Source of the DNA: Pseudomonas sp. dw_612
GTDB lineage: Bacteria > Pseudomonadota > Gammaproteobacteria > Pseudomonadales > Pseudomonadaceae
Assembly (NCBI RefSeq): GCF_018449725.1
Contig: NZ_JAAVVC010000012.1
Location: 62,001 to 126,000, forward strand
Reading direction: 5' to 3'
Length of the DNA stretch: 64,000 nucleotides
In this document: positions 30,990 to 39,003 of the stretch, piece after piece
Position numbering within the stretch: position 1 is the stretch's first letter
Layout: each line of letters begins with the position of its first letter
Notes under the pieces: model-generated
Database searches by the model: none
Seen by the model: the letters and a program-made list of their open reading frames with translations, nothing else
Told to the model about the DNA's origin: nothing
Translations under genes and position numbers: made by a program

Positions 30990-31709
30990 GTGATCAACTT
31001 CAACATCGCCCAATGGCGCGCATGGGCCCCTGGGCTCGAAAGCGTGGACGATTGGCGGGCCTGGAGCCGACAACCGGTCGCGCTCCCATCCAGCGATGCC
31101 GCCCCCGACGTGTCGTTTCTGCCGGCGATGCAGCGTCGACGACTCAGCCGTCTGGCGCGGATGGCCTTCAGTGTCGGCTGGCCATTAGCCGATGGTCGGC
31201 AGGACCTACCGTTGGTCTTTATTTCCCGCCACGGCGAAACCCCGCGCACCTTCGATATTCTCAGCGATCTGGCTGCCGATCAGCCGCTGTCGCCGACCCA
31301 GTTCAGCCTGTCGGTGCACAACGCGATCATCGGCCTGTGGTCGATCATGCGCGGCGAAACCAGCGAAATGACGGCCCTCGCCGCCGCTGGCGACGGCCTT
31401 GAACACGGCATGCTTGAGGCTGCGGCGCTGCTTGGCGAAGGCGCGCCCGCCGTGCTGGTAGTGGTCACCGAAGAACAACCGCCCGAGGCCTACTCGGCCT
31501 GGATCGACGATGTGCCGTTCCCTTACGCGGTCGGTCTGCTGCTGACCCCCGGCAACGACTGGCAGCTGTCCCTGAACAGCCATCCGGATGAGCTGTCCAA
31601 CGCTCACTGGCCCCATGCCCTGAATCTATTGCGTACCCTGCTCGGCCAGCAGTCAACCTGCCAACATGCCTGGAAAAATCGTGTATGGACCTGGCAACGC
31701 AACCCGTAA
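30990..31709 (+). CDS. APE chain-length factor (beta-ketoacyl synthase-like, PF13723 type)
   Basis: First gene of the aryl polyene operon. A 239-residue protein of the short beta-ketoacyl-synthase N-terminal-like family (MINFNIAQWRAWAPG, LPAMQRRRLSRLARMAFSVG, FISRHGETPRTFDILSDLA, SPTQFSLSVHNAIIGLWSI). It lacks the catalytic cysteine of true ketosynthases. In studied APE systems this protein (ApeC) pairs with a ketosynthase (ApeO) as chain-length factor. Starts with GTG (30990), preceded at some distance by AGGGGCGGG. Its end overlaps the next gene by 25 bases. Confidence 0.88.
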   Translation: MINFNIAQWRAWAPGLESVDDWRAWSRQPVALPSSDAAPDVSFLPAMQRRRLSRLARMAFSVGWPLADGRQDLPLVFISRHGETPRTFDILSDLAADQPLSPTQFSLSVHNAIIGLWSIMRGETSEMTALAAAGDGLEHGMLEAAALLGEGAPAVLVVVTEEQPPEAYSAWIDDVPFPYAVGLLLTPGNDWQLSLNSHPDELSNAHWPHALNLLRTLLGQQSTCQHAWKNRVWTWQRNP

Positions 31710-32494
31710 TCGATAAAAACCGCGACGCCTACTACTGGCGCCTGCTGGCCACCGCTGCGAGCTTTACCCTGTTCGGGCTGGGCGGGCTGTGCCTGCGGCT
31801 GCTGGTTTTCCCGCTGCTCGGCTGCCTGCCCGGCGATGCCCAGGCCCATCGACTGCGGGCGCGGAAAATCGTCAGTCGCTGTTTCTGGTTCTTTGTCCGG
31901 TTCATGGCCCGCACCGGCGTGCTGACCTACGACATTCAGGGCGCGGAAAAACTCGGACGTCCGGGGCAGATGATCATTGCCAATCACCCGTCGCTGATCG
32001 ACGTGGTGTTTCTGATCGGCCTGGTGCGCCATAGCAACTGCGTGGTCAAAAAAAGCCTCTGGGACAATCCTTTCACCCGTGGCCCGTTACGCCGCACCGA
32101 CTACATCAGCAACGACGGCAGCATGGACATGCTCGACGCCGCGGCCGATGCACTGAAAAGCGGCCAGACCTTGATCATTTTTCCCGAAGGCACCCGCACC
32201 CAGCCGGGTCAATCGCCGGCCTTTCATCGGGGTGGCGCGGCCATTGCCCTGCGCGGTGCGAAAATCCTCACCCCGGTGATTATCAAGGTCAACCCGACCA
32301 CTTTGACCAAGGCCGAGCCCTGGTATCGGATCCCGAGACGCCGCGTGCACTTCAGTTTCCGTGTGGGGGCCGATATAGACCCACAGGCCTTCGCTGCGCT
32401 GGGCCCAGCGCCTCAGGCTTCGCGCAAGCTCAACGATTACCTGCATCACTACTTTATTAAGGAGCTCGCCGAAGATGAGCGATCTACACCGTGA
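31685..32494 (+). CDS. APE-cluster 1-acyl-glycerol-3-phosphate acyltransferase-like protein
   Basis: A 269-residue PlsC-family acyltransferase with an N-terminal membrane anchor (about 22-48) and the motifs NHPSLID (HX4D active site), FPEGTRTQPGQSPAFHRGGA and TPVIIKV. It probably transfers the aryl-polyenyl or an acyl chain from ACP onto a lipid backbone at the inner membrane. Overlaps both neighbours (25 and 20 bases), so translation is coupled. Confidence 0.88.
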   Translation: MDLATQPVIDKNRDAYYWRLLATAASFTLFGLGGLCLRLLVFPLLGCLPGDAQAHRLRARKIVSRCFWFFVRFMARTGVLTYDIQGAEKLGRPGQMIIANHPSLIDVVFLIGLVRHSNCVVKKSLWDNPFTRGPLRRTDYISNDGSMDMLDAAADALKSGQTLIIFPEGTRTQPGQSPAFHRGGAAIALRGAKILTPVIIKVNPTTLTKAEPWYRIPRRRVHFSFRVGADIDPQAFAALGPAPQASRKLNDYLHHYFIKELAEDERSTP

Positions 32495-32735
32495 TATCAA
32501 ACTGCTGATCATCGACGCCCTGGGCCTCGAAGACATCAGCGTCGACGACATCGGCGACGACCAGACCTTGTTCGGCGAAGGCCTGGGCCTGGACTCGGTC
32601 GACGCCCTGGAACTCGGCCTGGCCATCCAGAAAAAGTACGGCATCAAAATCGATGCTGACGCCAAGGACACCCGTAATCACTTCAGCAACGTGGCGAGCC
32701 TTGCGGCGTTCGTCACTGCAAAACAGGCAGCTTGA
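32475..32735 (+). CDS. Acyl carrier protein 1 (APE cluster)
   Basis: An 86-residue acidic ACP. The 4'-phosphopantetheine site is Ser41 in GLGLDSVDALELGLAIQKKY. It holds the growing polyene chain during elongation. Overlaps the acyltransferase gene by 20 bases; the second ACP follows nine bases after its stop. Confidence 0.93.
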   Translation: MSDLHRDIKLLIIDALGLEDISVDDIGDDQTLFGEGLGLDSVDALELGLAIQKKYGIKIDADAKDTRNHFSNVASLAAFVTAKQAA

Positions 32736-32744
32736 GACCGGACC

Positions 32745-32999
32745 ATGCAAACTCGTGACGATATCTTCAACACCCTGCGCGATGCCCTGGTCGAACTCTT
32801 CGAGCTGGACCCCGAGCGCGTGAGCCTGGAATCCAACCTGTATCAGGACCTGGAAATCGACAGCATCGACGCCGTCGACCTGATCGATCACATCAAGCGC
32901 CAGACCGGCAAGAAAATCGCCGCCGAAGAATTCAAATCGGTGCGTACCGTCAGCGACGTGGTCGAGGCGGTCTACCGTCTGGTTCAACCGGCCGCATGA
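32745..32999 (+). CDS. Acyl carrier protein 2 (APE cluster)
   Basis: An 84-residue ACP with phosphopantetheine Ser40 in LEIDSIDAVDLIDHIKRQTG. Two ACPs in tandem are usual in APE clusters; they may serve starter/elongation and transfer steps separately. Its stop overlaps the start of the next gene (ATGA). Confidence 0.93.
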   Translation: MQTRDDIFNTLRDALVELFELDPERVSLESNLYQDLEIDSIDAVDLIDHIKRQTGKKIAAEEFKSVRTVSDVVEAVYRLVQPAA

Positions 33000-33541
33000 G
33001 CCGAGTGATCGGCCTCGGCCTGCTGCTGGCGGGCCTGCTGTACCCCTTTGCGGTGTATTTCGGCATGGAGCACTTCGCGCCGTGGCAGTTCGGCTTGCTG
33101 CTGGGCAGCCTGTGGCTGGCGCGGGTGCTGACCGGCGTGCGGCGGCCGGGGAGCTTGTGGATGGCCATCGTCGCCATCGTGTTTTGCCTGCTGCTGGCCG
33201 TGTTCGATAGCCCGGCGCTGTTGCGTTGGTATCCGGTGCTGATCAGCAGTTTCATGCTGGCGCTGTTCGGCCTGAGCCTGAAATACGGCCCGCCGATGGC
33301 CGAACGTTTGGCCCGTCTGCGTGAACCGCAACTGCCGGCCAAGGCGATTGTTTATACGCGCCAGGTCACGGTGGCCTGGAGTGTGTTTTTTTTCTGCAAC
33401 GGATTGTGCGCCGCCGCGCTGACCCTTTGGGCGCCGCTGAGTTGGTGGATGTTGTACACCGGCCTGATCTCCTACGGGTTGATCGGCCTGATGTTTGCCA
33501 TTGAATGGCTGATACGACAACGGGTACGAGGCCACCCATGA
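32996..33541 (+). CDS. COG4648-type inner-membrane protein (APE cluster)
   Basis: A 181-residue protein with five to six predicted membrane spans (VIGLGLLLAGLLYPFAVYFG, WMAIVAIVFCLLLAVF, WYPVLISSFMLALFGLSL, WMLYTGLISYGLIGLMFAIE). It is regularly found next to the ligase gene in APE clusters; its function is unknown. It may be a membrane scaffold or help lipid transfer. Four-base overlaps on both sides. Confidence 0.85.
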   Translation: MSRVIGLGLLLAGLLYPFAVYFGMEHFAPWQFGLLLGSLWLARVLTGVRRPGSLWMAIVAIVFCLLLAVFDSPALLRWYPVLISSFMLALFGLSLKYGPPMAERLARLREPQLPAKAIVYTRQVTVAWSVFFFCNGLCAAALTLWAPLSWWMLYTGLISYGLIGLMFAIEWLIRQRVRGHP

Positions 33542-35217
33542 CTTGGATAACACTTGAGCAATTGCTGCTCAAGGCTCAGCCGGAGCGTGCCCTGACGGCC
33601 GAACCGGCGTTGAATCACGCGCAATTGTGCGAACAGGCCCTGAGCCTCGCCGCCGGCCTGCAAGCCCAGGGCGTGCGGCGCATTGCCGTGCACCTGGAAG
33701 ACGCCGCCGAGCTGGCGATTGCGCTGCTGGGCGCCTGGCGCGCCGGGGTCAGCGTGTTGCTGCCCGCCGATTTGCAGCCCCAGACGCGCCAGCGCTGGTC
33801 GACGGAAGTCGATCTGTGGTTGACCGATCAGGCTGACGACGCGCACCTGGCCGATTATCAGCACTCGCCCCTGTCTGCCGCCGCGCTGGACCTGGATCGC
33901 TGTCAGTTGAGCCTGTGCACCTCCGGCTCCAGCGGCGAACCCAAGCGCATCGACAAAACCCTGCGGCAACTGGCCAATGAAGTCGAAGCCCTCGAACAGC
34001 TGTGGGGCGCCGACTTGGGCCAGGCTTGCATCATCGGCAGCGTCGGCACCCAACACATTTACGGTTTGCTGTTCCGCGTGCTCTGGCCGTTGTGCGCCGG
34101 GCGGACGTTCGTGCGCAAGCAACTGGCGTTCCCGGAAGACTTGCAGCGCGCCAGCCGCGAACACCCGGCGTTTGCCTGGGTCGCCAGCCCGGCGCTGCTC
34201 AAGCGCATGGGCGACAACCTCGACTGGCCGGCCTTGAGCGCGGTGCGCCGGGTGTTTTCCTCCGGCGGCGCCCTGCCCGCCGAGGCGGCCCGAAGCCTGT
34301 TCGAACGCTTGCAGCAATGGCCGACGGAAATCCTCGGCAGCTCGGAAACCGGCGGCATCGCCTGGCGCCAAGGGCAAGACCTCTGGCAGCCGTTCGCCGA
34401 CGTCATGCTGAGCCAAGACAGCGACGGCGCCCTGCTCATCGCCTCGCCATACTTGCCGGCCGGCCACATCGAACACACCGCCGACGCTGCGCGAATCGCC
34501 CCTGACGGCCGTTTCGAACTGCTGGGACGGCTGGACCGCATCGTCAAACTGGAAGAAAAACGTATCTCGCTACCGATGCTGGAACAGGCACTGATGGCCC
34601 ACGACTGGGTCGCCGAAGCGCGCCTCGGGGTGGTTCAGGAAAACCGCGCCTCGCTGGGCGCGCTGCTGGTGCTCAGCCAACAAGGCCTGCATGCCTTGCG
34701 CAATCAAGGTCGACGCACCCTCACCCAAGAACTGCGTCAGCACCTGAGCCAGCATTGCGAAGCCCTGGCCTTGCCACGGCGCTGGCGTTTGCTGCGCCAA
34801 CTGCCGCTGAACGCCCAGGGCAAACTGCCCCAGGCCGACGTCGAAGCCCTGCTGCTGGCCCCGCGCCCCAAAGCGCCGGACGTGCTGGAACAGGTCGAAA
34901 CCGATGGCGAGTGGAGCCTGCAACTGGCCATCCCGCCAGATTTGGCCTACTTCAGCGGACACTTCCCCCAAGCGCCGGTATTGCCCGGTGTGGTGCAGGT
35001 GGACTGGGCGTTGAGTCTTGGCCAGCAACTGATGGATCTGCCAACTACGTTCGCCGGCATGGAAGTGCTGAAATTCCAGCAATTGGTGCGTCCGGGGGAC
35101 GAAATCCAGCTGCACCTGCGGTTCGACCCGGTGCGCAGCAAGTTGTATTTCACCTTTCGCAACGACACGGCGACCTGCTCCAGTGGGCGGATTGTGTTGG
35201 AGGCGGTTTGTGGATAA
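33538..35217 (+). CDS. AMP-dependent acyl-ACP ligase fused to a FabA/FabZ-like dehydratase
   Basis: A 559-residue two-domain protein. Residues ~1-450 are an ANL-superfamily adenylating enzyme (P-loop LCTSGSSGEPKRIDKT near residue 127, LGSSETGGIAWRQG, DGRFELLGRLDRIVKLEEKR) that would activate the aryl starter acid onto ACP. Residues ~465-559 are a hot-dog dehydratase domain with FSGHFPQAPVLPGVVQVDW carrying the active-site histidine. In E. coli and Xenorhabdus APE clusters, as I recall them, these are two genes (ApeH and ApeI). ATG 33538 overlaps the previous stop; the earlier in-frame ATG at 33505 is inside the previous gene. Confidence 0.88.
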   Translation: MTWITLEQLLLKAQPERALTAEPALNHAQLCEQALSLAAGLQAQGVRRIAVHLEDAAELAIALLGAWRAGVSVLLPADLQPQTRQRWSTEVDLWLTDQADDAHLADYQHSPLSAAALDLDRCQLSLCTSGSSGEPKRIDKTLRQLANEVEALEQLWGADLGQACIIGSVGTQHIYGLLFRVLWPLCAGRTFVRKQLAFPEDLQRASREHPAFAWVASPALLKRMGDNLDWPALSAVRRVFSSGGALPAEAARSLFERLQQWPTEILGSSETGGIAWRQGQDLWQPFADVMLSQDSDGALLIASPYLPAGHIEHTADAARIAPDGRFELLGRLDRIVKLEEKRISLPMLEQALMAHDWVAEARLGVVQENRASLGALLVLSQQGLHALRNQGRRTLTQELRQHLSQHCEALALPRRWRLLRQLPLNAQGKLPQADVEALLLAPRPKAPDVLEQVETDGEWSLQLAIPPDLAYFSGHFPQAPVLPGVVQVDWALSLGQQLMDLPTTFAGMEVLKFQQLVRPGDEIQLHLRFDPVRSKLYFTFRNDTATCSSGRIVLEAVCG

Positions 35218-35230
35218 TTTGCGTCCCCCT

Positions 35231-35360
35231 GTAGCAGCTGCCGCAGGCTGCGTCCGAGTGCGAAGCGCTCGCAATCAGACCGCCGTGGTGATTCTGAAGG
35301 ATCTCGTTGATCTGGTTTGCGACCGCTTCGCGGCCGGACGCAGGCTTCGCCAGCTGCTAC
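35231..35360. repeat. REPIN, family 2 (GTAGCAGCTG), inside the APE operon
   Basis: GTAGCAGCTGCCGCAGGCTG with CGTCCGAGTGCGAAGCG on the left is mirrored by CGCTTCGCGGCCGGACGCAG and CAGCTGCTAC on the right. It fills the only sizeable gap (164 bases) in the first half of the operon, between the ligase and glycosyltransferase genes. The same family is triplicated inside the lolA-like gene. Confidence 0.88.
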
Positions 35361-35381
35361 AAGGACGGGGTGGGTACTCAC

Positions 35382-36116
35382 ATGCATAACCCCTGCGCCA
35401 TCATCCCGGTCTACAACCACGAAACCGCCATCACCACAGTGGTCGAGGCCCTGCTCGCCCAAGGTTTGCCCTGCATTCTGGTGGACGACGCCAGCGCCCC
35501 GGCCTGCGCCAAAGTGCTCGATCAACTGGCGCATCGGGACAACACCTACCTGATCCGCCTCACCGTCAATCAAGGCAAGGGCGGCGCAGTGATGACCGGT
35601 CTGCGCGAAGCCGCGCGCCTGGGTTTCAGCCATGCGTTGCAGGTGGATGCCGACGGCCAGCATGACCTCGCCGACGTCGCGACCTTCATCGAACAATCCC
35701 GCGTCCATCCCGAAGCGGTGATCTGCGGCTATCCGCTCTACGACGCCAGCGTGCCCAAGGGTCGTTTATATGCGCGTTACCTGACCCACGTGATGGTGTG
35801 GATCAACACTTTGTCGTTGCAGATCCGCGATTCGATGTGCGGTTTTCGCGTGTATCCATTGCCCCCGACCCTGGCGCTGATCAGTTCGGCGAAGATCGGC
35901 AAACGTATGGATTTCGACTCGGACATCCTGGTGCGGCTGGCCTGGCGCAATCTGCCGATGCAGTGGCTGCAAACCAAGGTGCATTACCCGCTGGACGGCG
36001 TTTCGCACTTTCGCCTGTTCCACGACAACGTTTTAATTTCGAGCATGCACACCCGGCTGTTCTTCGGCATGTTGCTGCGCGCTCCGGTGATCCTCTGGCG
36101 GCGGTGGCGCGCATGA
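35382..36116 (+). CDS. Family 2 glycosyltransferase (APE cluster)
   Basis: A 244-residue GT-A glycosyltransferase of the dolichyl-phosphate-mannose-synthase style: AIIPVYNHETAITTVVEALL, ILVDDASAPACAKVL, LTVNQGKGGAVMTGLREAAR, LQVDADGQHD (DxD) and a C-terminal segment ending in the basic ILWRRWRA. It probably adds a sugar to the lipid or polyene carrier. I chose ATG 35382; the open frame upstream runs into the REPIN. Overlaps the next gene by four bases. Confidence 0.88.
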   Translation: MHNPCAIIPVYNHETAITTVVEALLAQGLPCILVDDASAPACAKVLDQLAHRDNTYLIRLTVNQGKGGAVMTGLREAARLGFSHALQVDADGQHDLADVATFIEQSRVHPEAVICGYPLYDASVPKGRLYARYLTHVMVWINTLSLQIRDSMCGFRVYPLPPTLALISSAKIGKRMDFDSDILVRLAWRNLPMQWLQTKVHYPLDGVSHFRLFHDNVLISSMHTRLFFGMLLRAPVILWRRWRA

Positions 36117-37060
36117 GCATTGAGACAGACAAAAAACATTGGGCCGACCGCGAAGAGCGTGGCAGTTTCTGGCTGATGAAATTCACCGCACTCTGCGCCA
36201 AAGTGCTGGGTCGGCGGTTGTTGAGCCCGTTGCTGTACGGCATCGTTTTGTACTTTTTCCTGTTCGGCCGCAGCGCACGCAAAAGCGCCTGGCAATATCA
36301 GCAACGCCTTGCCGACTGGAGCGACAACAGCGAATTGCGTCCAACCCATTGGCGCGTCTTCGGCCAGTTCATGGCCTTCGCCGACTCGATGCTCGACAAG
36401 CTCGATGTGTGGAACGGCAAACTGCGCCTGGAGCAGATCGAAATCATCGACCCGGCGCTGTTGCGCACCCAACTGCGCGGTGCCCGTGGCCAGATGCTGG
36501 TGGGCGCACACCTGGGCAATTTGGAAGTCTGTCGCGCACTGGCAGAGATCGGTGAGAAGGTCACCATGAACGTGCTGGTGCACACCAAACACGCCGAGCA
36601 GTTCAACCGTTTGCTGGGTGAGGCCGGGGCGACCAATCTGCGCCTGGTCCAGGTCAGCGAACTGGACCCGGTAATCATGCTGCAACTGCACGAACGCCTG
36701 GAGCGCGGCGAGTGGCTGGCGATTGCCGGCGACCGCGTACCGCTGCATGGCGGGCGCAGCGTGACCGTGGACTTCCTCGGGCATTCGGCGGCGTTCCCCC
36801 AGGGGCCGTGGCTGCTGGCCGGTTTGCTCAAGTGCAAAGTCAATCTGCTGCTGTGCCTGAAGAAACCCACCGGTGAGTATCGACTGACCCTCGAACCGTT
36901 CACCGAAGCCGTGGTGTGGAAGCGCAGCGACCGCGAACAGGTCATTCATCAGTGGGCTTCCCGCTACGCCGAACGCTTGGGTCACTATTGCCTTGAAGCG
37001 CCTCAACAATGGTTCAACTTTTACCCTTTCTGGAAGACCGATGACGACGCCAACGCTTGA
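36113..37060 (+). CDS. LpxL/HtrB-like lipid acyltransferase (APE cluster)
   Basis: A 315-residue membrane-associated acyltransferase of the lipid A lauroyl/myristoyl transferase family. N-terminal hydrophobic anchor (LLSPLLYGIVLYFFLFGRSA), active site in VGAHLGNLEVCRALAEIG (HX4E), then AIAGDRVPLHGGRSVTVDFL and GPWLLAGLLKCKVNLLLCL. Likely attaches an acyl or polyenyl chain to the glycolipid. ATG 36113 overlaps the glycosyltransferase stop; the end overlaps the lyase gene by 20 bases. Confidence 0.88.
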   Translation: MSIETDKKHWADREERGSFWLMKFTALCAKVLGRRLLSPLLYGIVLYFFLFGRSARKSAWQYQQRLADWSDNSELRPTHWRVFGQFMAFADSMLDKLDVWNGKLRLEQIEIIDPALLRTQLRGARGQMLVGAHLGNLEVCRALAEIGEKVTMNVLVHTKHAEQFNRLLGEAGATNLRLVQVSELDPVIMLQLHERLERGEWLAIAGDRVPLHGGRSVTVDFLGHSAAFPQGPWLLAGLLKCKVNLLLCLKKPTGEYRLTLEPFTEAVVWKRSDREQVIHQWASRYAERLGHYCLEAPQQWFNFYPFWKTDDDANA

Positions 37061-38585
37061 GCCGGTAACCTTCGGCGAACTCCCTTTGCGCATCGAAGAC
37101 GTGCTGGCCCTGGCCAACCGTCAGGCGCCGACCCGGTTGCAGGACGACCCTGAATACCGCGAGCGCATCGCCAAGGGTGCGCGCTTCCTCGATTCCCTGC
37201 TGGACAAGGAAGGCGTGATCTACGGCGTGACCACCGGTTACGGCGATTCCTGCGTGGTCGCGGTGCCGCTGCATCACGTCGAAGCGTTGCCGCGTCATTT
37301 GTACACTTTTCACGGCTGCGGCCTGGGCAAATTGCTCGACGCCCAGGCAACGCGGGCGGTGTTGGCGGCACGTTTGCAGTCGCTGTGCCACGGCGTGTCC
37401 GGGGTGCGCGTGGAACTGCTGGAACGCCTGCAAGCCTTTCTCGAACACGACATCCTGCCGCTGATCCCGGAAGAGGGTTCTGTCGGCGCCAGCGGTGATT
37501 TGACCCCGCTGTCCTACGTCGCCGCGACCTTGTCCGGCGAGCGCGAAGTGATGTTCCGTGGCGAGCGCCGCGAGGCCGCCGATGTGCATCGCGAACTCGG
37601 CTGGACGCCGCTGGTGCTGCGCCCCAAGGAAGCCCTGGCGCTGATGAACGGCACCGCCGTAATGACCGGCATCGCCTGCCTAGCCTTCGCCCGCGCCGAT
37701 TACCTGCTGCAACTGGCCACCCGCATCACCGCGCTGAACGTAGTCGCGCTGCAAGGCAACCCGGAGCATTTCGACGAGCGTCTGTTCGCCACCAAGCCGC
37801 ATCCGGGGCAGATGCAAGTCGCCGCGTGGCTGCGCAAGGATCTGGCGATCGACGCGCCCACCGCGCCGCTGCATCGCTTGCAAGACCGCTATTCCCTGCG
37901 TTGCGCACCGCATGTGCTCGGCGTGTTGGCCGACAGCCTGAACTGGCTGCGTTCGTTTATCGAGATCGAGCTCAACAGCGCCAACGACAACCCGATCATC
38001 GACGCCGAAGCCGAACGCGTGCTGCACGGCGGGCACTTCTACGGTGGCCACATCGCGTTCGCCATGGACAGCCTGAAAACCCTCGTCGCCAACGTCGCCG
38101 ACTTGCTCGATCGGCAACTCGCGCTGCTGGTGGACGAGCGTTACAACCACGGCTTGCCGAGCAACCTGTCCGGCGCCAGCGCTGATCGGGCGATGCTCAA
38201 TCACGGCTTCAAAGCCGTGCAGATCGGCACCAGCGCCTGGACCGCCGAAGCGCTGAAAAATACGATGCCGGCCAGCGTATTCTCACGTTCCACCGAATGC
38301 CATAACCAGGACAAAGTCAGCATGGGCACCATCGCCGCCCGTGATGCGGTCCGCGTGCTGGAGTTGACCGAACAAGTCGCTGCCGCCACCCTGCTGGCCG
38401 CCAACCAAGGTGTCTGGCTGCGTAGTCAGGCCGAGGATGCCCGCCCGTTGCCGCCATCACTCGCCGCGATGCACGAAGAGCTGGCCAAAGACTTCCCCCC
38501 GGTCATCGAAGACCGTGCCCTGGAAGGCGAATTGCGCCTGTGCCTGAAACGCATCGCCGAGCAACACTGGAGGCTGCATGCGTAG
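37041..38585 (+). CDS. Aromatic amino acid ammonia-lyase (HAL/TAL/PAL family, APE cluster)
   Basis: A 514-residue MIO-cofactor lyase. The self-cyclising triad is A150-S151-G152 in SVGASGDLTPLSYVAATLSG. Other family segments: GVTTGYGDSCVV, LSCHGVSG-like LCHGVSGVRVELLERL, NGTAVMTGIACLAFARADYL, RYSLRCAPHVLGVL, ELNSANDNPI and STECHNQDKVSMGT. In APE loci this enzyme is thought to supply the aryl starter acid, probably from tyrosine. It is not part of a hut operon here, so histidine degradation is unlikely. Overlaps both neighbours. Confidence 0.92.
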   Translation: MTTPTLEPVTFGELPLRIEDVLALANRQAPTRLQDDPEYRERIAKGARFLDSLLDKEGVIYGVTTGYGDSCVVAVPLHHVEALPRHLYTFHGCGLGKLLDAQATRAVLAARLQSLCHGVSGVRVELLERLQAFLEHDILPLIPEEGSVGASGDLTPLSYVAATLSGEREVMFRGERREAADVHRELGWTPLVLRPKEALALMNGTAVMTGIACLAFARADYLLQLATRITALNVVALQGNPEHFDERLFATKPHPGQMQVAAWLRKDLAIDAPTAPLHRLQDRYSLRCAPHVLGVLADSLNWLRSFIEIELNSANDNPIIDAEAERVLHGGHFYGGHIAFAMDSLKTLVANVADLLDRQLALLVDERYNHGLPSNLSGASADRAMLNHGFKAVQIGTSAWTAEALKNTMPASVFSRSTECHNQDKVSMGTIAARDAVRVLELTEQVAAATLLAANQGVWLRSQAEDARPLPPSLAAMHEELAKDFPPVIEDRALEGELRLCLKRIAEQHWRLHA

Positions 38586-39003
38586 CAAGGGAGTGCTTCA
38601 CGCCGATACGGAAATCCTCGTGCCGTTCTTTGACGTCGACACCATGAACGTGGTGTGGCACGGCCATTACGTCAAATACCTGGAAGTCGCCCGCTGTGCG
38701 CTATTGGACAAGCTCGGCCACAACTACACGGCCATGGTCGAGTCGGGTTTTGCCTGGCCGGTGATCGACCTGCAATTGCGCTACGTGCGCGGCGCGGTGT
38801 TCGGTCAGAAACTCAATGTCCGCGCGAGTCTGGTGGAGTGGGAGAACCGGTTGAAGATCAACTACCTGATCAGCGACCTGCACACCGGGGAACGCCTGAC
38901 CCGCGCCAGCTCGGTGCAGGTCGCGGTCGACATGACCAGCCGCGAGATGCAATTGGCCTCGCCGAAAGTGTTCACCGATGCTGTTGAAAGGATGCTGCCA
39001 TGA
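38578..39003 (+). CDS. 4HBT-family hot-dog thioesterase (APE cluster)
   Basis: A 141-residue thioesterase of the 4-hydroxybenzoyl-CoA type: FFDVDTMNVVWHGHYVKYLE with active-site Asp, GFAWPVIDLQLRYVRGAVFG and INYLISDLHTGERLTRASSV. Likely editing or release of ACP-bound intermediates. Overlaps the lyase gene by eight bases and the lolA-like gene by four. Confidence 0.9.
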   Translation: MRSKGVLHADTEILVPFFDVDTMNVVWHGHYVKYLEVARCALLDKLGHNYTAMVESGFAWPVIDLQLRYVRGAVFGQKLNVRASLVEWENRLKINYLISDLHTGERLTRASSVQVAVDMTSREMQLASPKVFTDAVERMLP

